This document shows, one piece after another, positions 33,111 through 41,668 of a DNA stretch of 64,000 bases (the first letter of the stretch is position 1; each line of letters starts with the position of its first letter). The DNA is taken from positions 1-64,000 of the forward strand of contig JAHWIK010000003.1 in the NCBI GenBank assembly GCA_019322485.1, given 5' to 3'. The translations under genes were made by a program, and so were the position numbers. The notes under the pieces are model-generated. The model saw only the letters and a list, made by a program, of their open reading frames with translations. It did no database searches and had not been told where the DNA came from. The DNA comes from Candidatus Woesearchaeota archaeon. Lineage in GTDB: Archaea; Nanobdellota; Nanobdellia; Woesearchaeales; JAHWIC01.

Positions 33111-36100
33111 ATGATAAAAAACTATGATCCAAAAACATCAGAGCCAGAAATACTTCAGCTCTGGGAAAGGAAGAAGATTTATGCTAAAGCTAAGGCTAAA
33201 AATAAAGGCAAAAAGGCGTTCTACTTCCTAGATGGGCCTCCGTATACTTCTGGCAGAATCCATCTCGGACAAGCTTGGAATAAGGCTCTAAAGGATTGTG
33301 TTCTAAGATATAAGCGTATGAAAGGCCTTGATGTTTGGGACAGAGCTGGCTATGATATGCATGGCCTGCCAACTGCACATAAGGTTGAGGAGAAGTTTGG
33401 CATAAAGAACAAGGATGAAATTCCTAAGTTTGGTGTTGGTAAGTTTGTTGAGGAATGCAAGAAGCTTTCTTTAGGTAATTTAGAGTTAATGAATAAGGAC
33501 TTCATAAGGCTAGGAGTCTGGATGGACTTTGAGAATGCCTATAGGTCTGTAGCTAACTCATTCATGGAAGGCGAATGGTGGCTGGTAAAAAAGGCTCATG
33601 AAAACAAGAGATTGTATGAAGGAAAGAAAACAATGCAGTGGTGCGCTAAGTGCGCAACAGCATTGGCAAAACATGAGCTTGATTACAGCAATATAAAAGA
33701 GGATTCTATTTTTGTAAAATTCAAGGTAAAGGGAACTGAGAATGAATATCTAATCATATGGACAACAACACCTTGGACCCTGGCATTTAATCTGGCTGTA
33801 ATGGTTAATCCTGAGTTTGATTATGTCAAAGCCAAGGTTGAGGGTGAAGTCTGGATTGTTGCTAAAGGTCTTGTTGGAGCTTTGATAAGCGGTGTTGCTA
33901 ACAAGAAGTTTGAGGTTGTGTCTGAACTAAAGGGAGAGGCTCTTAAGGGAGTAAAGTATGAACATCCTTGGTTAGATGAGATAAAGCCTTTTGCTGAGAT
34001 AAAGTCAGACAAACTGCATACAGTTGTGATGTCAAAGGAATATGTTGATTTATCAGCTGGTTCTGGTTTGGTTCATTGTGCTCCTGGCTGCGGTCCTGAG
34101 GATTATGAGGTTGGACATAGGGAAGGATTGCCTCCATTCAATAATATTGATGAGGCTGGAATGTTTCCAGAAAGCATGGGCAAGTTCAGAAACTTAATAG
34201 CTAAGAAAGATGACAAAAAATTCACTGAGGATTTAGAGAAAAAGGGGGCATTGGTTGCTGTAACACCTGTTGAGCACGAGTATGCCCATTGCTGGAGATG
34301 CCATAAGCCGGTTATATTCAGAACAACAAAACAGTGGTTCTTTAAGGTTGAGGATTTGAAAGAGAAGATGCGGGAATTAAATAAAAAGGTTTTCTGGCAG
34401 CCTGACTGGGCTGGAAGCAACTGGTTTGATTCCTGGCTTAATAATCTGCGTGATAATGGAATCACAAGGCAGCGTTATTGGGGAACACCACTGCCAATAT
34501 GGAAGTGCAATAAATGCGGTGATTATGTTGTTGTTGGTTCTGTTAAAGAGCTTAAGAAGTTGGCTGGCTCTGTTCCAGATGATTTACACAGGCCTTATAT
34601 TGATAAGGTTACTATAAAATGTGATTGCGGCGGTGTAAAAGAAAGGATTCCAGATATCCTGGATGTATGGATTGATGCTGGAACTACCTCATGGACCTGC
34701 CTGGATTATCCTCAAAAAGAAGAGCTTTTCAAGAAACTATGGCCTGCTGAGTTTATCTTAGAAGGCAAGGACCAGATAAGAGGGTGGTTTAATCTATTGT
34801 TGGTTGCTTCTATGATAAGCATGAATAAGCACTCCTACAAGGCATGCTACATGCATGGGTTTGTGCAGGATGCCCAGGGAAGAAAGATGTCCAAGAGCTT
34901 GGGAAATGTTATCTCGCCGTATGAGGTTATTGATGAGTATGGCGCTGATACCCTGCGTTATTACCTGATTGGCGGGGCTAATCCTGGTGTTGATGTAAAT
35001 TATAATTTTGAGGATGTCAATATTAAATCAAAGAACCTGATGATATTATGGAATCTGCATAAATACCTGATAGACCTAACAAAGAATTACAGCATAAATC
35101 CAACTAAACTTGACCTTATTGACAAGGAATTCTCTACAGAAGAGATTTATATAATGTCAAAATTAAACTCAACTATCAAGAATGTTACAGAGGCATTTGA
35201 AGAATACAGGCTGAATGATATTCCTTTGATGATTGAGGGGCTGTTCCTTGAACTGTCAAGAACATATATCCAGTTAACAAGGGAAAAGATTACAACTGGC
35301 AAGGATGAGGATAAAAAGGTAGTTGTATATACTATCTATAAAGTATTGACTGAGGCACTTAAGCTGTTCTCAACAATTGTTCCTTTTATGACCGAGACAA
35401 TCTACCAGAACATAAGGCATACCTATAGATTAGAAACTGAAAGTATTCATTTGTTTGATTGGCCCTCTTTTGATAAGACAAAGATAAAGGCTGATTTAGA
35501 GAGCGGCATGGATATAACTCAGAATGTGGTGCGGTCAGTTCTTTCTGCCAGGGAAAAGATTAACCTGGGTGTCAGATGGCCTTTGAAGGAGATAATCATT
35601 GTCAGCAGGGACAAGAAGGTGGTTGAGGCTGTTGAAAAACTTGAGTGCTCCATTAAGATTCAGACTAATGTCAAAGAAATCAAGGTGCAGGAAACACTGC
35701 CTGGAATGAAGATGAAGCTTACAGCTGACTACAGCACAATAGGCCCTGATTTTGGCAAGCTGGCTCCTAAGATAATTGCAAAGATAAGCACAGACAGCCC
35801 TGAAACGATAATGAAGCATATTGAGACAGAAGGCAAGTATTCCTTTAAAATAGACGGGAAAGAGGTAAGTATTTTCAAAAGGCACCTCAAGATAAAGAAG
35901 GATGTCCCCTATCCTTTTGAAGAGGCTGAATCAAGATACTGCACAGTTTACCTGAACAAAGAAAGGACTGATGCATTGGATGCAGAGGGTTATGCCCGCG
36001 AGGTTATGCGGCGTGTTCAGTCATTAAGGAAGAAATCCGGCTTGCAGAAGAAAGACAGGATTACTCTATATGTCAAGGTCAGCGAGGAGTTAAAAGGAAT

Positions 36101-36251
36101 GCTATCAGAATGGCAGGAGCCGATATCGGAAAAGGTTGGCGCTGACAAAATCAAGATTGATGTTCTGAACCCTGGAAGAAAGCATGCGTATGCTTCTAAG
36201 GAGAAGGTTAAAGGAAAAGAGTTTGAGATTCATTTCGATAAGGTTGAGTAA
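33111..36251 (+). CDS. ileS: Isoleucyl-tRNA synthetase (1046 aa)
   Basis: This class I synthetase charges tRNA-Ile and edits valine. Signature HLGQ is at 51-54 (SGRIHLGQAWN) and KMSKS at 592-596 (GRKMSKSLGN). The editing (CP1) domain with TTTPWTLAFNLAV and GSGLVHCAPGCG is intact. Zinc-type cysteines are seen in HCWRCHKPV and WKCNKCGDY. The C-terminal anticodon-binding part runs to the end. Size and the C-terminal extension fit the archaeal/eukaryotic type. A TATA box (AATATATTTAAATAG, about 33075-33089) lies just upstream of the ATG. The gene stands alone; the next gene is convergent, 3 bases away. Confidence 0.98.
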   Translation: MIKNYDPKTSEPEILQLWERKKIYAKAKAKNKGKKAFYFLDGPPYTSGRIHLGQAWNKALKDCVLRYKRMKGLDVWDRAGYDMHGLPTAHKVEEKFGIKNKDEIPKFGVGKFVEECKKLSLGNLELMNKDFIRLGVWMDFENAYRSVANSFMEGEWWLVKKAHENKRLYEGKKTMQWCAKCATALAKHELDYSNIKEDSIFVKFKVKGTENEYLIIWTTTPWTLAFNLAVMVNPEFDYVKAKVEGEVWIVAKGLVGALISGVANKKFEVVSELKGEALKGVKYEHPWLDEIKPFAEIKSDKLHTVVMSKEYVDLSAGSGLVHCAPGCGPEDYEVGHREGLPPFNNIDEAGMFPESMGKFRNLIAKKDDKKFTEDLEKKGALVAVTPVEHEYAHCWRCHKPVIFRTTKQWFFKVEDLKEKMRELNKKVFWQPDWAGSNWFDSWLNNLRDNGITRQRYWGTPLPIWKCNKCGDYVVVGSVKELKKLAGSVPDDLHRPYIDKVTIKCDCGGVKERIPDILDVWIDAGTTSWTCLDYPQKEELFKKLWPAEFILEGKDQIRGWFNLLLVASMISMNKHSYKACYMHGFVQDAQGRKMSKSLGNVISPYEVIDEYGADTLRYYLIGGANPGVDVNYNFEDVNIKSKNLMILWNLHKYLIDLTKNYSINPTKLDLIDKEFSTEEIYIMSKLNSTIKNVTEAFEEYRLNDIPLMIEGLFLELSRTYIQLTREKITTGKDEDKKVVVYTIYKVLTEALKLFSTIVPFMTETIYQNIRHTYRLETESIHLFDWPSFDKTKIKADLESGMDITQNVVRSVLSAREKINLGVRWPLKEIIIVSRDKKVVEAVEKLECSIKIQTNVKEIKVQETLPGMKMKLTADYSTIGPDFGKLAPKIIAKISTDSPETIMKHIETEGKYSFKIDGKEVSIFKRHLKIKKDVPYPFEEAESRYCTVYLNKERTDALDAEGYAREVMRRVQSLRKKSGLQKKDRITLYVKVSEELKGMLSEWQEPISEKVGADKIKIDVLNPGRKHAYASKEKVKGKEFEIHFDKVE

Positions 36252-36254
36252 AAA

Positions 36255-36866
36255 CTAGATAATGTCAGCAATTCTGAAGACAAAGAAATTATTGGAATTC
36301 ATTATATCCTCATAGGTACAGCCATATTTGTATGGCGGCGGCTCTCCTAGTTTCTCACACACATGCCATCTTCTTAAATCCTCGAATACTGAAGGATAAG
36401 GGCCAATCCTTGACTTTATTCTAAAAATGAGCCAGGCGTCTTTATTTTTATCAAAACCCCCATAGAATATGCCTTCTATAGTTATCTTTTTTACCTGTTC
36501 ATCTTCATAAGTTCTGTCTACAGCATCTTGCGTCTGCGAATGCATTTCTTTTGTGTCTGGATAATAAATACCGACATTGTACCTGTTTTGATGTGCTGTT
36601 CTGAAGATAGGGGTTTCAGCTCTTGCTTCTGCTATTACGCAAGTCTGAGTGGAGATATAATCATCAGGGATGCATTCTTCAAGTTCAATAATGCTGAAAC
36701 TAATGCCTTCTTTGGTTATGGTCCTGCCGTCTTCGCTGAGAGTATATTCTATCGGCACTGGCTCTGGAGGGATTCCTTTGACCTCATCACGAATTTTGTC
36801 AATTCCGGGCTCACAACCAGAGATAACTATTATTCCCAACAATAATAAGATTATAGCCTTTTTCAT
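36255..36866 (-). CDS. Lipoprotein-like secreted protein of unknown function (203 aa)
   Basis: The N-terminus MKKAIILLLLGIIVISGCEP is a signal peptide ending in an ISGC lipobox-like motif, so Cys18 may be lipidated outside the cell. The mature part is about 185 residues, with regions EDGRTITKEGISFSIIELEE and a Cys pair around DDYISTQTCVIAEA. No catalytic motif is recognisable. It is convergent with ileS (3-base gap) and divergent from another lipobox protein at 36965. The two might be functionally related surface proteins, but they do not look alike in sequence. Confidence 0.75.
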   Translation of the reverse strand: MKKAIILLLLGIIVISGCEPGIDKIRDEVKGIPPEPVPIEYTLSEDGRTITKEGISFSIIELEECIPDDYISTQTCVIAEARAETPIFRTAHQNRYNVGIYYPDTKEMHSQTQDAVDRTYEDEQVKKITIEGIFYGGFDKNKDAWLIFRIKSRIGPYPSVFEDLRRWHVCEKLGEPPPYKYGCTYEDIMNSNNFFVFRIADII

Positions 36867-36964
36867 CTTAAGTTATTAGGTTAGGTTATTATATAAATTT
36901 ATCTAAACAGACGAGGCTTGAAGTTAAGAAAATATTTAAATAGCAGTTTAAAGTTATTTAAGTT

Positions 36965-37384
36965 ATGAGACTTATATTATCTTTTTCAATTATTGGTATC
37001 TTAATTTTATCAAGCTGTGCTTCTTTATCTGGGGACCCTTTTGGCAAGGCACCCCCTGAAACATATCCACCTAATTGCGGTCCTGAAAACAGATATAAAT
37101 TTGATGCAACAATAAGCTCAAAAGAGGATTTTATAAATTTCATAAAAACGCATGAAATAAATGAATGGGTAAGATTAGATGATTATAAAGATGAGTCAAA
37201 AGAAGTCCAATGGGATAAGGTTTTAGCTGCAATTAAAACTGAAAACATTGGTGGAAGAACTGTTTATATTCTTAACTATAATCCGATATTTGAGGGAGAG
37301 GGATACTATCAAATGTGTAGTGGATTTACTTTAAAGATGACTAATGATGGTCATGTTTCTGTGTATGGTTGTTGTGGGAAATAA
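36965..37384 (+). CDS. Small lipoprotein-like protein of unknown function (139 aa)
   Basis: MRLILSFSIIGILILSSCAS is a signal peptide with an LSSC lipobox-like motif (Cys18). The mature part has a proline-rich linker (GKAPPETYPPNCGPENRYKF), then a mixed alpha/beta domain of about 95 residues ending in cysteines (YQMCSG, YGCCGK). These could form disulfides outside the cell. A TATA box AATATTTAAATAG (about 36931-36943) precedes the ATG by 22 bases, so the mRNA is nearly leaderless and the start is well supported. No known family is recognised. Confidence 0.72.
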   Translation: MRLILSFSIIGILILSSCASLSGDPFGKAPPETYPPNCGPENRYKFDATISSKEDFINFIKTHEINEWVRLDDYKDESKEVQWDKVLAAIKTENIGGRTVYILNYNPIFEGEGYYQMCSGFTLKMTNDGHVSVYGCCGK

Positions 37385-37429
37385 GCTTGAGCCCCTAAAA
37401 ATTACTTCTCACTAAATTTACATCCAGAA

Positions 37430-38005
37430 TTATCGCTCACTTTCTCTCTCTTGCAGAGAATAACTCACAACAGACCACTCACCAGACAAGCGATAAGGTC
37501 CGTTAGATTGTGCTGCTGCAACAGGTTCAGGAGCAGCAGAATTTAGAGACAGGCATATTACTTTTTTGCTTCTTGGATTTGCAGAGATGTATCTTGCTTC
37601 TTGGGTTCTTAAATCAACAATTAGAGCTGTAATCCTACCACGAAGGGATTCTAAGAATTCTTCATCAACTGTTTTAGGAATGTCATAAGGTGTTTCTTCA
37701 TCAGGAGCATATCTTATGTAATTAGGCTTTTTGCTTCCCATACCCATGCCCTCCAACTTTGTTAGAATCTCCTGGGTGTCAGCGCCTCCTTTATGTTTCT
37801 TAAGCATGTTTACAAACTGACCACTTGGCAGGTTCCCTTTGTCATAAAGTTTTTTGCCAGTATTAGCTTCGTAGAAACCATCAAACTCATCTATAGTTGC
37901 TGGGCCTTCTGACAAAGCTCCAATAATTCCATCTAGGTTAGCTGTGTCTATTTCCTCTAAGACCCTTTTCTCATCTCTGCCTATTAAGATAAATGTCAGG
38001 CTCAT
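37430..38005 (-). CDS. Protein of unknown function (191 aa)
   Basis: I recognise no family. The N-terminal two-thirds has an acidic helical segment (GRDEKRVLEEIDTANLDGII), a middle that could be a helical bundle (NLPSGQFVNMLKKHKGG) and an alpha/beta-looking stretch (ALIVDLRTQEARYIS, KKVICLSLNSA). The last 35 residues are low in hydrophobics. There is no signal peptide or membrane helix. It is divergent from the small coiled-coil gene at 38083. Coding is supported by length and the nearby TATA-like element. Confidence 0.6.
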   Translation of the reverse strand: MSLTFILIGRDEKRVLEEIDTANLDGIIGALSEGPATIDEFDGFYEANTGKKLYDKGNLPSGQFVNMLKKHKGGADTQEILTKLEGMGMGSKKPNYIRYAPDEETPYDIPKTVDEEFLESLRGRITALIVDLRTQEARYISANPRSKKVICLSLNSAAPEPVAAAQSNGPYRLSGEWSVVSYSLQERESER

Positions 38006-38082
38006 AATCTGGCTGGGAATAAGAGGAGATATATAAATCTTTTAACAAATCTTTAAATATTGCTGGGTTATTCTCCATTTTA

Positions 38083-38286
38083 ATGACTAAAAAAACCAAA
38101 CCTGAGAAGGCACTCAGAGAGCAGTTGGAAGAGAAGGATACGCAAATAGAGAAATTAAAGAATGATAATATTGCTTTGCTTAAATCTGCTCTTAAGCAGT
38201 CAAAGATGAGCAGAGAGCTTCGTGAAGGGATGAAGAAGCTTGCTGATATTAATAAGAAATTAACTAGTAAATTAAAGAAAAAATGA
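38083..38286 (+). CDS. Small coiled-coil protein (67 aa)
   Basis: Nearly the whole protein is a charged helix: REQLEEKDTQIEKLKNDNIA shows heptads, and the C-terminus is lysine-rich (KKLTSKLKKK). Its stop codon overlaps the ATG of the GTP cyclohydrolase gene by 4 bases (ATGA), so the two are translated from one message. A TATA box TTTAAATAT (about 38051-38059) lies 24 bases upstream of its ATG. Function is unknown. It could be a structural or nucleic-acid-associated peptide; nothing links it to riboflavin chemistry except the operon. Confidence 0.68.
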   Translation: MTKKTKPEKALREQLEEKDTQIEKLKNDNIALLKSALKQSKMSRELREGMKKLADINKKLTSKLKKK

Positions 38287-38888
38287 AACTAATTAAGAAA
38301 GAAGCAGAAGCTGATTTTCCTACAAAGTACGGTGAATTTAGGATTTATGCCTATGAATGCGAGGATGGAAGCCATCATCTTGCTTTGGTTAAGGGAGAGG
38401 TCAAGGGAAAAGAGAATGTTTTAGTTCGTGTTCATTCTGAATGTTTGACTGGTGAGGTTTTGAAATCACTAAGATGCGACTGCAGCCAGCAGCTTGACAC
38501 AGCAATGCAGCTGCTTGCTAAGGAAGGCGGTGTTTTGCTTTATCTGCGCCAGGAAGGTCGCGGCATTGGCTTGGTAAACAAAATCAAGGCCTATGCTCTG
38601 CAGGACCAGGGCTTGGATACTGTTGAGGCTAATGAGAAATTAGGCTTTAAGGCTGACCAAAGGGATTACACAATTGGTGCGCAAATCTTGGCTGATTTAG
38701 GCTTAACAACTATAAGATTATTGACAAACAACCCGACAAAGATAGAGGGTTTGGAAAAGTATGGTCTGAAGATTGTGGAGAGGATTCCAATTGTTGTAGA
38801 GGCTAATGAGAACAATAAAAAATACCTAGAGACTAAGAAAGAAAAGCTTGGGCATTTGATGGAAGATAAGGGTGTGGTTAAGGAATAA
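38283..38888 (+). CDS. ribA: GTP cyclohydrolase II (201 aa), bacterial type
   Basis: The enzyme opens GTP to 2,5-diamino-6-ribosylamino-pyrimidinone phosphate, the first step of bacterial riboflavin synthesis. The zinc ligands are Cys54, Cys65 and Cys67 (HSECLTGEVL and RCDCSQQ). The active-site run LYLRQEGRGIGLVNKIKAYA and LLTNNPTKIEGLEKYGL are typical, and the alignment recalled for the E. coli enzyme is very close. Most archaea use GTP cyclohydrolase III (ArfA) instead, so this gene is probably of bacterial origin. It is coupled to the small coiled-coil gene. ribD and ribB lie 10 kb away at 48322-49994. Confidence 0.95.
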   Translation: MKLIKKEAEADFPTKYGEFRIYAYECEDGSHHLALVKGEVKGKENVLVRVHSECLTGEVLKSLRCDCSQQLDTAMQLLAKEGGVLLYLRQEGRGIGLVNKIKAYALQDQGLDTVEANEKLGFKADQRDYTIGAQILADLGLTTIRLLTNNPTKIEGLEKYGLKIVERIPIVVEANENNKKYLETKKEKLGHLMEDKGVVKE

Positions 38889-38949
38889 TCATTATTCTTT
38901 AGTAGTAACAATAGAAAGCTTTAAATATTGCATTTGATTTCTATTCTAT

Positions 38950-39351
38950 ATGGTTTTCGGATGGTTTAGTAAGGATCCAGGAGAAGCCCTGGAAGAGATA
39001 GCAGCTGGGTTTTGGGTAGAGAGAGCTAACCGTCCATCAGCAAGTGTTGTTGAGTCTGAAGAATTCAAGGATTCACGTTATCGTAAAGATGTTGTTGAGT
39101 ATGCAAAATATTCTTCTTATTTTATTGACCAGATTTTACCGCAAAAGAAGGGGCTTTCAGCCAAAAAGCAGGAGCTTAGGCAAATGTTGGAAAGACACGT
39201 TAAGCCAGGACCTCAATACGACAGGGTAGGCGGTGAGAACTCAGCCAGGCTTCCGGTGGTAAGACTCAATAATATGCCAATAGCTGAATCTTATGGATTT
39301 AATGAAAAACGCTACGCAGGTATTGTAAATAAAATCCTGAAACCAAAGTGA
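38950..39351 (+). CDS. Protein of unknown function (133 aa)
   Basis: No family is recognised. The start MVFGWFSKDPGEALEEIAAG is followed by helical regions (RYRKDVVEYAKYSSYFIDQI, KKQELRQMLERHVK) and a C-terminal part with PVVRLNNMPIAESYGF. It is soluble by composition, without a signal peptide. A TATA box (CTTTAAATATTG, about 38919-38930) lies about 20 bases before the ATG, giving a near-leaderless message and supporting the start. It converges on the ACT-domain gene, 8 bases away. Confidence 0.65.
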   Translation: MVFGWFSKDPGEALEEIAAGFWVERANRPSASVVESEEFKDSRYRKDVVEYAKYSSYFIDQILPQKKGLSAKKQELRQMLERHVKPGPQYDRVGGENSARLPVVRLNNMPIAESYGFNEKRYAGIVNKILKPK

Positions 39352-39359
39352 TGAAAGAA

Positions 39360-39995
39360 CTAGAACCTCAAAATCTTCATAACCTCTGCGATATCCTTTT
39401 CTTCTATAACAAAGATTGTATCTGTCCAGCAGGATAGAGTTTCCACAATATTGATTCCATGCTCTCCGAATAAGGAATAAAGATAAGGTACAACACCAGC
39501 AGTTGTTTCAATCTCTTTTGGGCTTTTCAAGGTTATCTCTACCAGCTTTTCATTTGTCTGTATAACCTTGTTCTTGAAGAGTTTCTTTATTTTATCTGAG
39601 TATTCCTCTGCTGCAATTATTGTTATGGCTGATGTTCCTTCAATTATATGGAAGATGTCTCCTTTTTTCCTTGCTTCTTTTTCTATTTCCAATAACCCTT
39701 CTACATAAGCTATTTTTTCAACTACAACTGCGATTATCTTATTCTTAACCTCAACCTTGCTTTTCCTTAGAAGCGCCAAGATATCCTCTTCCAAAACCTT
39801 TTCTTTCCTGACCTTTCTGTAATACCTTCTGCAGGCTATTAGTATTGCATCAAAGTTTTTCTTTAAGTCAATATCCAAATCATCAGCTATCTGCCTTGTT
39901 AATTTTGAATAATTAATCAAGCCTTTCTTTAGAGAGTCCTTTATACTGGGGTGTTCTGAGATATACTGCTCTGTTAGTTTTGTTATGTTTGACAT
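39360..39995 (-). CDS. ACT-domain protein (211 aa)
   Basis: The N-terminal 75 residues are helical and HTH-like (YSKLTRQIADDLDIDLKKNF). Two ACT-like beta-alpha-beta-beta-alpha-beta segments follow, the second being clear: GVVPYLYSLFGEHGINIVET and DTIFVIEEKDIAEVMKIL. ACT domains bind small ligands, usually amino acids. This combination may be a ligand sensor controlling transcription or an enzyme. Nearby arginine and other amino-acid genes make an amino-acid sensor attractive, but the link is inference. It lies one base downstream of the APH-like gene, same strand. Confidence 0.72.
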   Translation of the reverse strand: MSNITKLTEQYISEHPSIKDSLKKGLINYSKLTRQIADDLDIDLKKNFDAILIACRRYYRKVRKEKVLEEDILALLRKSKVEVKNKIIAVVVEKIAYVEGLLEIEKEARKKGDIFHIIEGTSAITIIAAEEYSDKIKKLFKNKVIQTNEKLVEITLKSPKEIETTAGVVPYLYSLFGEHGINIVETLSCWTDTIFVIEEKDIAEVMKILRF

Positions 39996-39996
39996 T

Positions 39997-40926
39997 TTAG
40001 GTATTCAGTATTTTTTTGGCTTCTTTTATGTTATAATTAAACCAGTGCCTGCTTTTTCTTTTGTATGATAAACTGATCATGCCAATCAAAATCTTTAATT
40101 CATAGAGTTTCTTTCTTTTTTCGAATTTGCTTGAAATAACTCCGCCAGCTTGTTTGTAGGCTTTGTGGAATATCGGCCTTATCTCAGGCAGTTTTTCAAA
40201 CATCCACCACTCTGATTTTATTAGGTCTAACTCATTATGGCCTGAGATAGCCCATTCAAAGTCAATAATTCCGTTTATCTTTTTTTCGTCAGCAATGATA
40301 TGAGAGAAATGATAATCCTTGTGTATTAAACACGGCTTTGATTTTATATCAAGCAATTCCTGATGCTCTTCTACATATTTTTTTGTTTCCTTGATTATTT
40401 GTTTAGGAACCTTGGTTATCTTTTTTATCTTGTCTAGTTTATGCTTTAATCCATAATCAAAATAACCCTTCCATGTGCTGAACCTTGGTTTTATCTCTTT
40501 TCCTATAATCCAGCCAAAGCTGTTGAATTTTATTGAGTGCATTTTTGCAAGGTAAGTAGCTGCATCTCTAATCAGTTTCTTGTTTTTTGTTTTCAGGTAT
40601 ATTTTTCCCAGCTCCCTGCCTTTTAGCTTTGACAATACAGAGTAAGCAAAAGGTATTGTTTTCTTTGATGTATCTATCCTATAGACATGAGGAACAGGGA
40701 CTTTTACCTTTTTGGCAACAAGCTCATACAGGTATTTTTCTTTTACTGCCTTCCAGCTTTCCCTTGGATAGACCCTTAGAACAACATTCTCTTTGTTAGA
40801 GAGCTTAACATCATAGGTTCTGTTCATCATACCTTTCTTAAACTCTCTAATACTGACTACTTTGAGCTTGGGAAAGATTCCTCTGATTATCTTCTGAGCA
40901 TTGCTTTTTTGCAACATAGAAATCAC
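39997..40926 (-). CDS. Aminoglycoside phosphotransferase (APH)-like kinase (309 aa)
   Basis: A protein-kinase-like fold with GMMNRTYDVKLSNKENVVLR for the nucleotide-binding strands. The catalytic motif is LIHKDYHFSHI (Asp204), and the metal motif is IIDFEWA (Asp222). Members phosphorylate small molecules such as aminoglycosides, choline, homoserine or sugars; the substrate here is unknown. I use the GTG at 40926, whose first bases overlap the stop of a tiny upstream frame in a GTGA pattern; ATG at 40917 is an alternative. It is followed at one base by the ACT-domain gene, suggesting an operon. Confidence 0.85.
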   Translation of the reverse strand: MISMLQKSNAQKIIRGIFPKLKVVSIREFKKGMMNRTYDVKLSNKENVVLRVYPRESWKAVKEKYLYELVAKKVKVPVPHVYRIDTSKKTIPFAYSVLSKLKGRELGKIYLKTKNKKLIRDAATYLAKMHSIKFNSFGWIIGKEIKPRFSTWKGYFDYGLKHKLDKIKKITKVPKQIIKETKKYVEEHQELLDIKSKPCLIHKDYHFSHIIADEKKINGIIDFEWAISGHNELDLIKSEWWMFEKLPEIRPIFHKAYKQAGGVISSKFEKRKKLYELKILIGMISLSYKRKSRHWFNYNIKEAKKILNT

Positions 40927-41021
40927 AGTGACTCTATCCCAAATGAGCGAAGCTTTTTGATTGTTTTGTCATCAATAACTGCTTCGCCTGTATCTATGAA
41001 CTCTTTTAGGTTTTTTTGCAT
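40923..41021 (-). CDS. Possible 32-aa leader gene before the APH-like kinase
   Basis: ATG at 41021 opens a frame beginning MQKNLKEFIDTGEAVIDDKT and ending in RSFGIESL. Its TGA overlaps the GTG of the kinase gene. A TATA-like ATTTAAATACTAG (minus strand, about 41065-41077) sits about 44 bases upstream. Without this frame the kinase mRNA would have an unusually long leader for an archaeon. The evidence is positional only; no homologue is recognised. Confidence 0.4.
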   Translation of the reverse strand: MQKNLKEFIDTGEAVIDDKTIKKLRSFGIESL

Positions 41022-41155
41022 TTTGGATACCTGACAATACTCCCAATACGACTATAGTGGAAGAACTAGTATTTAAATGTTTTGTTTCGGACATTTATGG
41101 TTAGTTTTGGACTAAAGCAAAAAGGTTTAAATAGTAAAGGGTTGCAAAAAGTTAC

Positions 41156-41503
41156 ATGAGCAACCTAGGCATAGCGTATATTGCTTCAGTAATCCTTACA
41201 ATAGCCGGGCCTGTAGGCGGCTATTTCGAGCCAGCGATTGGCATGATAGTCCTGTTAGTGCATGTCTTGGCAGTTGGATTGTTTATCTCAAAGGATGCTA
41301 CCCAAAAAGGCCTGTCAAAGAATCATCAGTTATGGGCATGGCTTGGTATATTTGGTGTGTTGATCTACCACCTTGTTTTTGTTAAAAAGGCAAGCCAGCC
41401 GCAACAATACCAACAGCCGCCAATGCAGCAACAGCCTCAGCAACCAGCACAGCAGCCACCTGAGCAGCAACAATATCCTCAGCAGCCGCAGCAACCTCAG
41501 TAA
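41156..41503 (+). CDS. Small membrane protein with Gln/Pro-rich tail (115 aa)
   Basis: Three hydrophobic helices are visible at about residues 4-22, 26-45 and 58-75 (IAYIASVILTIAGPVGGYF, GMIVLLVHVLAVGLFIS, LWAWLGIFGVLIYHLVFV). They are followed by a 40-residue tail of Gln and Pro (QPQQYQQPPMQQQPQQ type), probably cytoplasmic and disordered. A TATA box GGTTTAAATAG (41123-41133) lies 22 bases upstream of the ATG. Many DPANN genomes carry such small membrane proteins; function is unknown. A GGACATT element upstream (41088-41095) weakly resembles the arginine operator. Confidence 0.72.
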   Translation: MSNLGIAYIASVILTIAGPVGGYFEPAIGMIVLLVHVLAVGLFISKDATQKGLSKNHQLWAWLGIFGVLIYHLVFVKKASQPQQYQQPPMQQQPQQPAQQPPEQQQYPQQPQQPQ

Positions 41504-41561
41504 TAGAGAAGGTTCTAATTCTTAAGAATTGATTTTTTAGATAAAATTCCCCTTATTTATA

Positions 41562-41626
41562 AATGTCCCAAACTAGACATTATTGTTTATTTTGTCCTAT
41601 TCAGGTCGATAAGTATATAAATGAAA
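41562..41626 (+). promoter_or_regulatory. Arginine-regulon operator and promoter, copy 1
   Basis: AATGTCCCA, AA, then an imperfect reverse arm ending GACATT (41562-41581). TTTATTTTGTC lies 10 bases on, then AGGTCGATAAGTATATAAAT including the TATA box (about 41613-41622). The block matches 51592-51656 upstream of argH with identical 49-base palindrome-to-TATA spacing. A GGTGA ribosome-binding site (41657-41661) follows, 7 bases before the ATG. Confidence 0.75.
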
Positions 41627-41668
41627 CAGCCGTTTTCCTGACTATAAAACTAGAAAGGTGAATGTAAA

